Counted from the first letter of the stretch, positions 34,711 to 41,971 are shown. The stretch: DNA of 55,927 bases from Candidatus Nitrosopelagicus sp. (GCA_028345965.1 JAOMEP010000006.1:1-55927), one strand, 5' to 3'. The notes: a model not told the origin generated them from the sequence alone. Translations and numbers: made by a program.

Positions 34711-35397
34711 TCAGGACTTTGCTTCCCTTTCTCTTTGAGCCTTGAATTTTCCACGAAATGCAAACGCTGCAATTATGGTTCCTACAAATGGGGCTGTCCA
34801 ATATAGCCACAAATTTTCCATTACTCCTGATAATAACGCTGGTGCAAGCGCACGGGCTGGATTCATTGAAGCACCTGAAATAAATGCCAAAAACAAAATA
34901 TCTAATCCCACAATGCCTCCTATCGCTACGCCGCTAAATCCTCTCAAACCTTTTGTATACACGACATAAAAGATGACTCCCATGAGCATCGCAGATGCCA
35001 AAACTTCAACAGGAAATATCAAAAGCATGGAAAAATCAAAGTTTGGCGCATTTGCACCAAGATCTGCTTTATCCCCAATTATACTTAGAACAAATAATGA
35101 ACCTAGTATAGCACCAATTATCTCTGCTGCAAAATAATACACTACCTGAATTTTTGAAATATGTCCTGTAATGTAATATCCAATTGTTACAGCGGGATTG
35201 AAATGTGCAAGTGATATCTTTCCAAATGAATAAACTCCAATTAGTAGTGCTACAAATGGTGCAACTGCTGCAAATGGAATTCCCAGTTCTCCGTTAAACA
35301 TCTCTGCGTCCAAAACAATTGAGCCTGTTGCAAAAACTACAAGAATGAAGGTTCCAACTAATTCAACTGTAAAAATTTGTAAATTTGAATATGTCAT
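34711..35397 (-). CDS. MIP-family aquaporin/aquaglyceroporin (AqpS-like)
   Basis: 228-aa channel with six transmembrane helices and both half-helix motifs: HFNPAVT (first NPA) and SGASMNPARALAP (second NPA). It overlaps the upstream arsC by one base and lies in an operon with it, divergent from arsR. This is the AqpS arrangement known from Sinorhizobium meliloti, where the channel lets arsenite made by ArsC leave the cell down its gradient. The family is certain; the arsenite role is inferred from context. Confidence 0.9.
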   Translation of the reverse strand: MTYSNLQIFTVELVGTFILVVFATGSIVLDAEMFNGELGIPFAAVAPFVALLIGVYSFGKISLAHFNPAVTIGYYITGHISKIQVVYYFAAEIIGAILGSLFVLSIIGDKADLGANAPNFDFSMLLIFPVEVLASAMLMGVIFYVVYTKGLRGFSGVAIGGIVGLDILFLAFISGASMNPARALAPALLSGVMENLWLYWTAPFVGTIIAAFAFRGKFKAQREREAKS

Positions 35398-35804
35398 TAT
35401 TTTTCATCATCTATTGATTTGATCAAATTCAAAACTTCAGATTTTATCTGATCACGAATCTCTCTGACCTGTTCTATTGTTTTTTCTTTAGGATCTGGTA
35501 TATTCCAGTCAATTACATCTTTTACAAAAAGTGCTGGACATGATTCTTTATCCATACATCCCATGTTAACTGTCTTAAATGAATTAGAAATCATTGATTG
35601 AGATAGTGTTTTTGGAGATTGATTTGCCATGTTAATTCCAATTTCTTTCATTACTTGTATAACGACTGGATTTAGCTTTGTTGAAGGAATTGTTCCTGCA
35701 CTAATTACATTAAATTTATCTTCTGAGAATTTTTTGAAAAATGCTTCTGCCATCTGACTGCGACCTGCATTTTCTACACATACAAACAGAACGTCTTTAG
35801 TCAT
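35397..35804 (-). CDS. arsC: arsenate reductase (low-molecular-weight phosphatase type)
   Basis: 135 aa of the LMW protein-tyrosine-phosphatase fold. The P-loop CX5R is CVENAGRS (about residues 9-16), the acid loop is IDWNIPDPKE and the pair of redox cysteines is NMGCMDKESCPALF (Cys-x5-Cys), which together give the three-cysteine relay of thioredoxin-coupled arsenate reductases. It converts arsenate to arsenite for exit through the adjacent aquaporin. Its start lies 41 bp from the divergent arsR. Confidence 0.88.
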   Translation of the reverse strand: MTKDVLFVCVENAGRSQMAEAFFKKFSEDKFNVISAGTIPSTKLNPVVIQVMKEIGINMANQSPKTLSQSMISNSFKTVNMGCMDKESCPALFVKDVIDWNIPDPKEKTIEQVREIRDQIKSEVLNLIKSIDDEK

Positions 35805-35838
35805 AATATTTATATAAATATATGTTGATATAAATATT
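35805..35838. promoter_or_regulatory. candidate ArsR operator in the divergent arsC/arsR promoter
   Basis: AATATTTATAT (35805-35815) and its exact complement ATATAAATATT (35828-35838) form an 11-bp inverted repeat with a 12-base spacer, filling almost the whole 41-bp intergenic region. It overlaps the TATA elements of both genes. The placement fits a dimeric winged-helix repressor blocking both directions. Confidence 0.6.
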
Positions 35839-35845
35839 AATTGAT

Positions 35846-36145
35846 ATGAATGGACCTGCTCTTTTGAAGTGTATTTGTGATGAAACCAGATTTGAAATTT
35901 TAGAATTATTACAAATAGACGATGAATTATGTGTAAATGATTTTGTTGATAAATTAGAAAAAGATCAACCGCTTGTTTCGCATCATCTCAAAACTCTAAA
36001 GCAATGTGGAATTGTAAAATCAAGAAACGAGGGAAAAAAGGCAATGTATTCAATTTCTAATCCTCAACTATCTACTTTGATATCTGCTGTGACTAAAACA
36101 AGCAATAAAATCCCAACTTTATGTACTGATGAAAACTCTTGCTAG
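35846..36145 (+). CDS. arsR: ArsR-family metalloregulator
   Basis: 99-aa winged-helix repressor. The helix-turn-helix region (FVDKLEKDQPLVSHHLKTLKQCGIVKSRNEGKKAMYSIS) is typical ArsR. Canonical arsenic binding in the alpha-3 helix (ELCVCDL) is changed to ELCVNDF with a single Cys (C29); other cysteines are C9, C11, C93 and C99, in the N- and C-terminal helices. A different thiolate site is therefore likely, as in other As(III) ArsRs with altered sites. Divergent from arsC, convergent (4-bp overlap) with the P-II-like gene. Confidence 0.85.
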   Translation: MNGPALLKCICDETRFEILELLQIDDELCVNDFVDKLEKDQPLVSHHLKTLKQCGIVKSRNEGKKAMYSISNPQLSTLISAVTKTSNKIPTLCTDENSC

Positions 36146-36444
36146 AACTTTTCTGTTCTAACTACGCCAACATCACTAACGTACAAAATTATGGTAAAAT
36201 CTGGAAATAATGTTCTAGATATATCCTCAATTACTGCTGATAATTTCTCTTCACGCATAATTACCTCCACTTTGACATTTTTTTCGGCTTGTATTCCTTG
36301 ACCTCTTAATCCCTTTTCTCCATTACCATCAACTTCATAAGATGTGTATCCTGTAATTTCATGATTCTTCAAAATCTCAATGACATTTTTCTGTGCCAAT
36401 ATTTCACAGGTGATTGTAAGTAATTTCACATCATAAAGTTTCAT
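36142..36444 (-). CDS. P-II-like regulator paired with SbtA (SbtB-like)
   Basis: 100-aa small trimeric-type signalling protein. The fold pattern is clear: LYDVKLLTITCEILAQKNVIEILKNHEITGYTSYEV (beta1-alpha1-beta2), a T-loop segment with GEKGLRGQGIQAEKN, then VKVEVIMREEKLSAVIEDISRTLF and IILYVSDVGVVR. No canonical T-loop Tyr or C-terminal CGPxGC loop. It overlaps sbtA by 4 bp, which in cyanobacteria marks SbtB controlling bicarbonate uptake via adenyl nucleotides. Its ligand here is unknown. Confidence 0.82.
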   Translation of the reverse strand: MKLYDVKLLTITCEILAQKNVIEILKNHEITGYTSYEVDGNGEKGLRGQGIQAEKNVKVEVIMREEKLSAVIEDISRTLFPDFTIILYVSDVGVVRTEKF

Positions 36445-37523
36445 ATGAACACCCTTGTAACGTAATTGAATAAGTCTATTGCTTCTTCACCATGTACCCA
36501 CGTTGAAACGGTGAACATGATTGGTAGTAACACGATAATATTGTATGGGAATGTAATTCCTAAAGCTGATGTAATGTATAGACTTGGATTAGCTTGAGGT
36601 ATGGCATGACGTAAAACAGCTGGTGCTGCAATAAATGATGCACTAGCCAAAAGTAATCCAAACATAACTGCCCCGCCTAAACTTAATCCCAATGCTGTTG
36701 AAACTAGTACGCCGATTATTCCATTAATTGTTGGCATTATTATTGCAAATGAGGTAAGAAAAACTCCAACCTTTTTGATATCCTCTAATCTTTGTCCTGC
36801 AATTATTCCCATTTCAATCATAAAAATTACTATTGCTCCTGTAAACAGATCATCAAAAACAATACTGATTGGTTCAAAACCTTCTTCCCCAATTATGTAT
36901 CCAATTACAATACTTCCAAGTAAAATTACTATTGCTTTTCCTGTAATTGATTCTTTTAACACCTGAGAAAGTTTTGTTTTAGTTTCTTTCATTCCCATGT
37001 CGATATCAGATACTTTGTCACCTGAAAATGACTGTTTTTTTGTACGAATTTGTTTTGATACTGCCATATTTGTCAAAAATATTGCCAGGATGAATGCTAC
37101 CGGTTCTAACACTGCAAGAATTGCTGCCAAATATCCTTCTGATGTAACTCCTTGATTTTTGAGAAATGACAATCCTACTGAGAATGTTACTGCTCCAACT
37201 GCACCGTATGTGGATGCTAATGCGTATGAATCAAAGATGTTGAATTTCCCTAATCTTCTTAGAATTTGATAATGGTTCAATGTGAATAATAATGACAGAC
37301 CTATTGCAACTAGCATTGGTACTAACATCTCCTCAAAACCCGTCTTTCTCATCTCTATTCCTCCATGAAGGCCGATAGCAGCTAGGAGGTATATTGGCAA
37401 AAACTCTGAAATTGCTTCAGGAATTTTTAAATCAGATTTTATTCGTGCTGCAATAATCCCAAACAAGAAGAATAGGATGATTGGAGTTAGCAGATTCGAT
37501 TGGATTAATTCTAAAATATCCAT
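36441..37523 (-). CDS. sbtA: SbtA-family sodium-dependent bicarbonate transporter
   Basis: 360-aa membrane protein with about 10 helices. Characteristic stretches are LPIYLLAAIGLHGGIEMRKTG (about 42-62), a long GAVGAVTFSVGLSFL (about 107-121) and FGLLLASASFIAAPAVLRHAIPQANPSLYI (about 289-318). These match the SbtA (DUF897) family. It precedes the P-II-like gene with a 4-bp overlap. Bicarbonate uptake fits the 3-hydroxypropionate/4-hydroxybutyrate cycle of ammonia oxidisers, whose carboxylases consume bicarbonate. Confidence 0.88.
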   Translation of the reverse strand: MDILELIQSNLLTPIILFFLFGIIAARIKSDLKIPEAISEFLPIYLLAAIGLHGGIEMRKTGFEEMLVPMLVAIGLSLLFTLNHYQILRRLGKFNIFDSYALASTYGAVGAVTFSVGLSFLKNQGVTSEGYLAAILAVLEPVAFILAIFLTNMAVSKQIRTKKQSFSGDKVSDIDMGMKETKTKLSQVLKESITGKAIVILLGSIVIGYIIGEEGFEPISIVFDDLFTGAIVIFMIEMGIIAGQRLEDIKKVGVFLTSFAIIMPTINGIIGVLVSTALGLSLGGAVMFGLLLASASFIAAPAVLRHAIPQANPSLYITSALGITFPYNIIVLLPIMFTVSTWVHGEEAIDLFNYVTRVFI

Positions 37524-37589
37524 TAGCTATATTTGAAAAAATTTTCTGCTGAAATAAAAATCCAGAGGTCATTTTTGATGCCTATAGTG

Positions 37590-37645
37590 ATAATCATTTG
37601 ATATGCATTTGATATAATATTCCATAGTTTCGAAATAATGATTAT
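37590..37645. promoter_or_regulatory. tandem and inverted repeats between sbtA and the P-II fusion gene
   Basis: CATTTGATAT occurs twice at 37595-37604 and 37606-37615, 11 bp apart start-to-start, one DNA turn. ATAATCATT (37590-37598) has its complement AATGATTAT at 37637-37645. The cluster lies 30-90 bases before the gene at 37676 and would also be upstream of divergent sbtA. Confidence 0.45.
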
Positions 37646-37675
37646 GTATAATAAAGAATAATTCAGCGAAATATT

Positions 37676-38242
37676 ATGAAGAAGATTGAAGCTATAATCA
37701 ATCGAAAAAATTACCCGGTTCTTCGTGAAAAATTAGATTCTTTGGGTATTGACATTATCGATAAACGAAATTTAGAAGACAGTAAATTCATCAGTGAATC
37801 AAAAGGTTCTCGTGCTGGTGGAACTGGTGTTAGATCTACAATGCTTGCAAAAATTGAATTGGCTATGCAAGACAAAGAAGCACGTGCGGTCTTGGAAATA
37901 ATTTCTAAAAATTCAGGTCTTCCTCAATCTATCAAGAGTAAAATTTTTGTCTTTGATATGGAAGAAAGTATTGATCTATCCACTCTTGAAGGTCAGGCTG
38001 ATGTAGAACCTGAAGAAAAACCTATTCCTGTTAGATTTACTACAAAACGTAATAGATTGGTTCCACTTCAAAAGCGAACCTTGTACAAATTAGAACAATA
38101 TTACGATGAGCATAGTGAAATTTTAGAATCTGACTATAGAATTCGTTCATTTAGTGATTTTGTTAATTATTGTATCTTGAAATATCTCCCAACCTTAGAT
38201 AAGCAATTAAAGAATCCAACAATGCTTTACGAAGATATTTAG
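37676..38242 (+). CDS. P-II-domain protein with a novel C-terminal extension
   Basis: 188 aa. Residues 1-105 follow the P-II fold: MKKIEAIINRKNYPVLREKLDSLG, a glycine/serine-rich T-loop-like segment (SKGSRAGGTGVRST), then IELAMQDKEARAVLEIISKNSG and SKIFVFDMEESIDL. An acidic linker (about 110-117) follows. The extension (about 120-188) is basic then helical (TTKRNRLVPLQKRTLYKLEQ; IRSFSDFVNYCILKYLP), like a small helix-rich or ribbon-helix-helix-type module. Its role may be DNA or protein binding, but this is inference. Convergent with the small gene at 38252. Confidence 0.65.
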   Translation: MKKIEAIINRKNYPVLREKLDSLGIDIIDKRNLEDSKFISESKGSRAGGTGVRSTMLAKIELAMQDKEARAVLEIISKNSGLPQSIKSKIFVFDMEESIDLSTLEGQADVEPEEKPIPVRFTTKRNRLVPLQKRTLYKLEQYYDEHSEILESDYRIRSFSDFVNYCILKYLPTLDKQLKNPTMLYEDI

Positions 38243-38251
38243 TAATTTTTT

Positions 38252-38371
38252 TTAAATATAATCTGCAAACAAATACAAACCAAGTAAGGTCATACCTACT
38301 GCTGCAAAGCCAAGTTTAGCAACAAAGATTTTTGATTTTCTAATTTGAGTTGTAATTTGTTGTAGTTTCAA
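38252..38371 (-). CDS. 39-aa membrane protein at the end of the glnK operon
   Basis: TTG start at 38369-38371 overlapping the stop of the 91-aa gene in a TTGA arrangement. It encodes a polar N-terminus (KLQQITTQIRKSKIF) and one transmembrane helix (AKLGFAAVGMTLLGLYLFADYI). The overlap supports translation as the fourth gene of the operon. Confidence 0.5.
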   Translation of the reverse strand: MKLQQITTQIRKSKIFVAKLGFAAVGMTLLGLYLFADYI

Positions 38372-38643
38372 TTTATTTTGATTAACCTTCGTTTTGTTCC
38401 ACGTTCTGTGGTAATATATGCCATTTTTGGTTTGGATGACTCAATTTCTGAAGAATTTTCCAAATATTTTGTTACAGTTCCTCTTGCTGAGGTGATCACA
38501 GTTTTATTTCTTTTAGATAAAATGACTGATGCGGTTCTTCTTGATTGATATTCTTTGAATGTTTGTCCTGCCCAGTTGTAGCTGATATCATCTTCAACTA
38601 TCTTGTTTGAGGTTCCACGTTTTGTTATTAATCTAAGGCTCAT
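38368..38643 (-). CDS. 91-aa unassigned basic protein in the glnK operon
   Basis: A basic, soluble protein with repeated short motifs: ITKRGTSNKIVEDD, VILSKRNKTVITSARGTV, and ITTERGTKRRLIK. The recurring RGT triplet suggests two or three copies of a small strand-turn unit. No family recognised. It is 6 bp after the 40-aa TM gene and overlaps the next gene by 4 bp. Its conservation alongside glnK is worth checking. Confidence 0.55.
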   Translation of the reverse strand: MSLRLITKRGTSNKIVEDDISYNWAGQTFKEYQSRRTASVILSKRNKTVITSARGTVTKYLENSSEIESSKPKMAYITTERGTKRRLIKIN

Positions 38644-38649
38644 GTTTCC

Positions 38650-38772
38650 TCAGTTCACCAACATTATCATAATTAGAGGTGGAATTACGACTATTACGCC
38701 TATAATTGTGCATTTTAGATAGTCTAATTTGGTTAATTTTGAGAATTTACTTCTATCGAGTGATAATTTCAT
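38650..38772 (-). CDS. 40-aa single-pass membrane protein in the glnK operon
   Basis: Starts at ATG 38770-38772, one base past the glnK stop (an upstream ATG at 38848-38850 would overlap glnK heavily). A basic N-terminus (KLSLDRSKFSKLTKL) leads a transmembrane helix (TIIGVIVVIPPLIMIMLV). No family recognised. Confidence 0.55.
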   Translation of the reverse strand: MKLSLDRSKFSKLTKLDYLKCTIIGVIVVIPPLIMIMLVN

Positions 38773-38773
38773 T

Positions 38774-39103
38774 TTAGATAACTTCTTCCCCTTCGTTTCC
38801 GGATTTGATATCAATTGCCCGTAACATTTGTGAGATGAAAATTTTACCATTTCTTGCGTTCTTCTTGATAATGTCTACGGTTTTTTCTTCTTTTGACTCT
38901 GGAACTACTACCATCATTCTATATTTGTCGCCAAAATGAGGTGTAAACACTTCCATACCTTTTGATGTGTGAATTTCAGGTTCAGTTTTTGCACCTCGAC
39001 CTCTAACTTTGATAATTGTTAGTCCGCCAACGTCAATTTCTTTTAATCCTTCACTGATTTCCATCACGTCGTTTTCTGCAAGTATGACTTCAAGTTTTAA
39101 CAT
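38774..39103 (-). CDS. glnK: P-II nitrogen regulator, GlnK-like
   Basis: 109-aa sensor of 2-oxoglutarate and adenylates, expected to block or tune Amt. Beta1-alpha1 (LKLEVILAENDVMEISEGLKEI), a canonical-like GLTIIKVRGRGAKTEPE, T-loop (TSKGMEVFTPHFGD) and YRMMVVVPE are visible. The uridylylated Tyr of bacteria is absent, as is usual in archaea, and the C-loop is short (NARNGKIFISQ). It is divergent from amt by 112 bp and starts an operon with three small unknown genes. Confidence 0.85.
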   Translation of the reverse strand: MLKLEVILAENDVMEISEGLKEIDVGGLTIIKVRGRGAKTEPEIHTSKGMEVFTPHFGDKYRMMVVVPESKEEKTVDIIKKNARNGKIFISQMLRAIDIKSGNEGEEVI

Positions 39104-39169
39104 GAATTATTTTATCTGTCAAAGTAATTAATAATTTAGAAATTGTACATCTTTTGATTATCACTGATA

Positions 39170-39180
39170 ACCAAATTGGT
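39170..39180. promoter_or_regulatory. inverted repeat in the glnK/amt intergenic region
   Basis: ACCAA-A-TTGGT, an 11-bp inverted repeat, lies 36-46 bases before amt. A TTAAAT-like TATA (about 39187-39192) follows, about 26 bases before the amt ATG. The repeat is a possible operator for divergent glnK/amt, or a coincidence. Confidence 0.35.
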
Positions 39181-39215
39181 AAACTGTTAAATGAAAAAAA
39201 CTTTCAAAATTTTTA

Positions 39216-40508
39216 ATGATAGATACCGGAGACACAGCATGGATGTTAATAGCAGGATGCTTGGTTCTGTTAATGATCCCAGCACTTGGATTATTCGAGT
39301 CGGGTCTTTTGCGAAAGAAAAATGTGGTTTCGATTTTCATGCAGATCTTCTTTGGAATGTCACTCCTAAGTGTAATGTGGTTTGTCTTCGGATTCAGTCT
39401 ATCATTTGGTCCATCAACACAGGGTATTATTGGTAATCTTGATTGGACATTTTTGAAAGGAATTCCTTGGGATGCACCTCTTGAACAGTACGCGCCAACA
39501 ATTCCTGGTGTATTATTTGTAAAGTTCCAATTGATGTTTGCATGTATCACACCTTTACTACTAACTGGAACTATCGCTGAAAGAATGAAGTTCAGCTCTT
39601 TTATCATATTCATATCTGCATGGTCAATGCTCATCTATTACCCAATCGTTCACATGGTTTGGGGCGGTGGATGGTTAGCAGAACTCGGTGTAGTTGACTT
39701 TGCTGGTGGTATCGTTATTCACACTACTGTAGGAATGGCAGCACTTGCAGCCGCTTTAGTACTTGGAAAAAGAAGAGGATTTGGCCCTGCCATAAACATT
39801 CCTCACAGCATTCCTCTTGCAGTATTAGGATCTTCATTATTATGGCTAGGATGGTTCGGATTTAACGCAGGAAGCGCACTCGCATCTGGCGGTGTAGCAG
39901 GAAATACTGTAATTGTAACTCACTTGGCATCCTCTGTATCTGCTCTAATCTGGGCTGGATTGTCTTGGATGCGTACAGGAAAACCATCTATTGTTGCTAC
40001 AATAAACGGCGCTATTGCCGGTCTTGCAGGAATTACCCCTGCATCAGGCTTTGTCAGCGTAGAACATGCATTTGTTCTTGCAATAGCAATTGGTATCTTA
40101 TCATACGGAGGAGTCGTACTAATTAGAGATAAATTAAAAATTGATGATTCACTTGATGTAAGTTCCGTGCACGGTATTGCAGGAATTGTAGGTGCACTTG
40201 GAATTGGAATATTTGCAAGCACTTTGATTAATCCTGCAGGTGTTGACGGCTTGCTCATTTCTGGAAGTCTGGATCAAATCTGGATACAGGGTGTTGGAAT
40301 CGCAGTAGCTGCTGCTATGGGCTTTGGTGGAACATGGCTACTTTTACAGTTAATCAAACATCTTATCGGTATACGTGTCGAACCAGAACAAGAAGACGTT
40401 GGTTTGGATATCAGTGAGCATGCAGAACAAGCTTACTCCGATGAAGAAGAATTCAAGTTAAGTCTTGATGAAAAATTAGAGTCATCAAAAAAGAAATCTA
40501 ACTCCTGA
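39216..40508 (+). CDS. amt: ammonium transporter (Amt family)
   Basis: 430-aa membrane protein with eleven helices. The opening (DTAWMLIAGCLVLLMIPALGLFESGLLRKKN) is the Amt signature and the paired pore histidines are at YPIVHMVWGGGW and SSVHGIAGIVG. Imports the energy and nitrogen source of an ammonia oxidiser. The acidic C-terminal tail (about 390-430) is longer and more charged than in many Amt proteins. Divergent from glnK. Assignment is firm. Confidence 0.96.
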   Translation: MIDTGDTAWMLIAGCLVLLMIPALGLFESGLLRKKNVVSIFMQIFFGMSLLSVMWFVFGFSLSFGPSTQGIIGNLDWTFLKGIPWDAPLEQYAPTIPGVLFVKFQLMFACITPLLLTGTIAERMKFSSFIIFISAWSMLIYYPIVHMVWGGGWLAELGVVDFAGGIVIHTTVGMAALAAALVLGKRRGFGPAINIPHSIPLAVLGSSLLWLGWFGFNAGSALASGGVAGNTVIVTHLASSVSALIWAGLSWMRTGKPSIVATINGAIAGLAGITPASGFVSVEHAFVLAIAIGILSYGGVVLIRDKLKIDDSLDVSSVHGIAGIVGALGIGIFASTLINPAGVDGLLISGSLDQIWIQGVGIAVAAAMGFGGTWLLLQLIKHLIGIRVEPEQEDVGLDISEHAEQAYSDEEEFKLSLDEKLESSKKKSNS

Positions 40509-40549
40509 TGTCTGATGGATGACGATAAAGAATACGAAGAGAGACCTGA

Positions 40550-40939
40550 ATGGGAATGGCTGAAGAAATAGTAACTACACAATCTTATGAAAAACTTTGT
40601 AGTGATGTACTTTATTCAAATGAAAGTGTTCGTTTTGTAGGTTTGGTAAATAACAAATCTGATTTACTACACAGTGTTCAAAAAAAAGATTTAGATCCAC
40701 TTTTGGATGATGATGAAATAAAAATCTCTATAAATTATTCATTAGAAAGATGGAGAAAAGCACAAAATCTTTCATTTCGTTTAGGTCATGAAAAACTCAC
40801 CCTAACTGAATATGAACATGTAACTTTAATTTCAATTCCATATGATGGAAAATTATTACTAATCAGTACTCAACCAACTATACATTATCATGAAATGATA
40901 CAAGCAATCATTTCTGTAATTCCTCCGTGGGAGAATTAA
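40550..40939 (+). CDS. unassigned conserved-looking protein after amt
   Basis: 129 aa, soluble, starting ATG at 40550 (MGMAEEIV; the internal ATG at 40556 is an alternative). A balanced alpha/beta pattern (YEKLCSDVLYSNESVRFVGLVN, YEHVTLISIPYDGKLLLIS, HEMIQAIISVIP) resembles roadblock/longin-type or PAS-like folds, but I cannot name the family. It lies between amt and the reductase gene with a 4-bp gap, so it may be part of the same transcription unit. Confidence 0.6.
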   Translation: MGMAEEIVTTQSYEKLCSDVLYSNESVRFVGLVNNKSDLLHSVQKKDLDPLLDDDEIKISINYSLERWRKAQNLSFRLGHEKLTLTEYEHVTLISIPYDGKLLLISTQPTIHYHEMIQAIISVIPPWEN

Positions 40940-40943
40940 TAAT

Positions 40944-41774
40944 TTGGAAAACGCTACTGTTAGTTATATTCAATTACTACGAGAAGATTTAGCTATATTT
41001 CGAGTGGTTCCTGAAGGTCCTTTTCCTGAATACAAAGCAGGTCAGTTTCTCACTTTAGGACTACCTGTAAAAAGTGAAAATAATCGTGTAATCAATCGTG
41101 CATATTCAATTGCATCTCATCCTGAAAATAAAAAATATATCGAGTTTGTCATTCGGTGGGTAAGAAAACCATATCCTGGAAGATTAACCACTGCAATGTT
41201 TAATCTCAAAGAAGGTGATCCAATTCAATGGAGAAAAGCTAATGGCACTCTTACAATTAATGACAAATTACCAAACGGTGAACCTGACAAACGAAGAATT
41301 GTCTGTATCGGGGGTGGAACCGGATTGGCACCGTTTGTTAGTTTTGCACAACATCTTCATGATGTAGGAGATAAGCGTGAACTAGTTGTTTTACACGGAG
41401 CAAGTTACGTTGATGAACTAAGTTACAGAGAACGTCTGACGGATTTAGAACTTGAAAGTATTGATAGAGGTGCAGACAAATGGAATTTCAAATATCGAGC
41501 AGCAATTAGTAGACCACAAGAATGGCTAAATCGTTCTTGGACCGGACAGGTGGGAAGAGTAGAACAATTTCTAAGAGCAAGACCTGGACGAGTATCTCCA
41601 TTAGAAGAATTAGTTGGTGAAAAAATTACACAAGAAAATACCATGTTTTACATTTGTGGATGGCAAGGAACAATCGATGGTACACTAGATTATCTTGGAA
41701 ATAAGGAGTTTGTAACAGAGAGAAATAAACGCGAAGATGGTAGTTACGAAGTTAAATTCGAATCTTACGGATAA
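40944..41774 (+). CDS. ferredoxin-NADP reductase family flavoprotein
   Basis: 276 aa from a TTG start. FAD-binding RAYSIASHPE (about 52-61), pyridine-nucleotide motif IVCIGGGTGLAPFVSF (about 117-132), and a C-terminal segment with FYICGWQGTID are typical of the FNR superfamily (bacterial Fpr-like). It probably moves electrons between ferredoxin and NADP(H). The C-terminal Trp/aromatic group of plant enzymes is absent. It is downstream of the amt-linked gene. Confidence 0.87.
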   Translation: MENATVSYIQLLREDLAIFRVVPEGPFPEYKAGQFLTLGLPVKSENNRVINRAYSIASHPENKKYIEFVIRWVRKPYPGRLTTAMFNLKEGDPIQWRKANGTLTINDKLPNGEPDKRRIVCIGGGTGLAPFVSFAQHLHDVGDKRELVVLHGASYVDELSYRERLTDLELESIDRGADKWNFKYRAAISRPQEWLNRSWTGQVGRVEQFLRARPGRVSPLEELVGEKITQENTMFYICGWQGTIDGTLDYLGNKEFVTERNKREDGSYEVKFESYG

Positions 41775-41792
41775 TAAATTTCTGTGTCATAT

Positions 41793-41830
41793 TACGGCGT
41801 TTAACAAAACAGATCAGTCGTATATACTAG
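41793..41830 (+). promoter_or_regulatory. 38-bp promoter element, copy 1
   Basis: TACGGCGTTTAACAAAACAG followed by ATCAGTCGTATATACTAG, identical to copy 2 at 41972-42009. It ends in a TATATACTAG TATA-like box. The next ATG (41848) starts 17 bases after the element. Confidence 0.7.
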
Positions 41831-41847
41831 CTTCACTTCTCAAAAGC

Positions 41848-41943
41848 ATGGGTTCAATTGATTTAGGACATACCGAAAATGAATGGGGTTCAAAGAAAAA
41901 AAAGAGATCTGTAATTATAGCATATGATGTTTTAGAAAAATAA
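41848..41943 (+). CDS. 31-aa basic peptide under the duplicated promoter
   Basis: ATG at 41848 placed exactly as in the ferritin-like gene, 17 bases after promoter copy 1. MGSIDLGHTENEWG is followed by SKKKKRSVII and ends VLEK. No similarity to the ferritin-like protein. The shared promoter is the main evidence that it is expressed. Confidence 0.45.
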   Translation: MGSIDLGHTENEWGSKKKKRSVIIAYDVLEK

Positions 41944-41951
41944 TTTTTTTT
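41944..41951 (+). terminator. T-rich run after the 31-aa peptide
   Basis: Eight T residues directly follow the TAA at 41941-41943 and precede the second promoter copy, matching the T-rich ends used by archaeal RNA polymerase. Confidence 0.4.
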
Positions 41952-41971
41952 AAAATATTACTCTGTTATAC

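Noticed and set aside
39161-39634. 157-aa minus-strand frame over the start of amt
   Set aside because: Shadow of the strongly supported amt gene, no independent start signals.
40515-40571. Possible 18-aa peptide (MDDDKEYEERPEWEWLKK) between amt and the next gene
   Set aside because: Too short, overlaps the next start, and no regulatory feature supports it; left as a possible leader peptide only.
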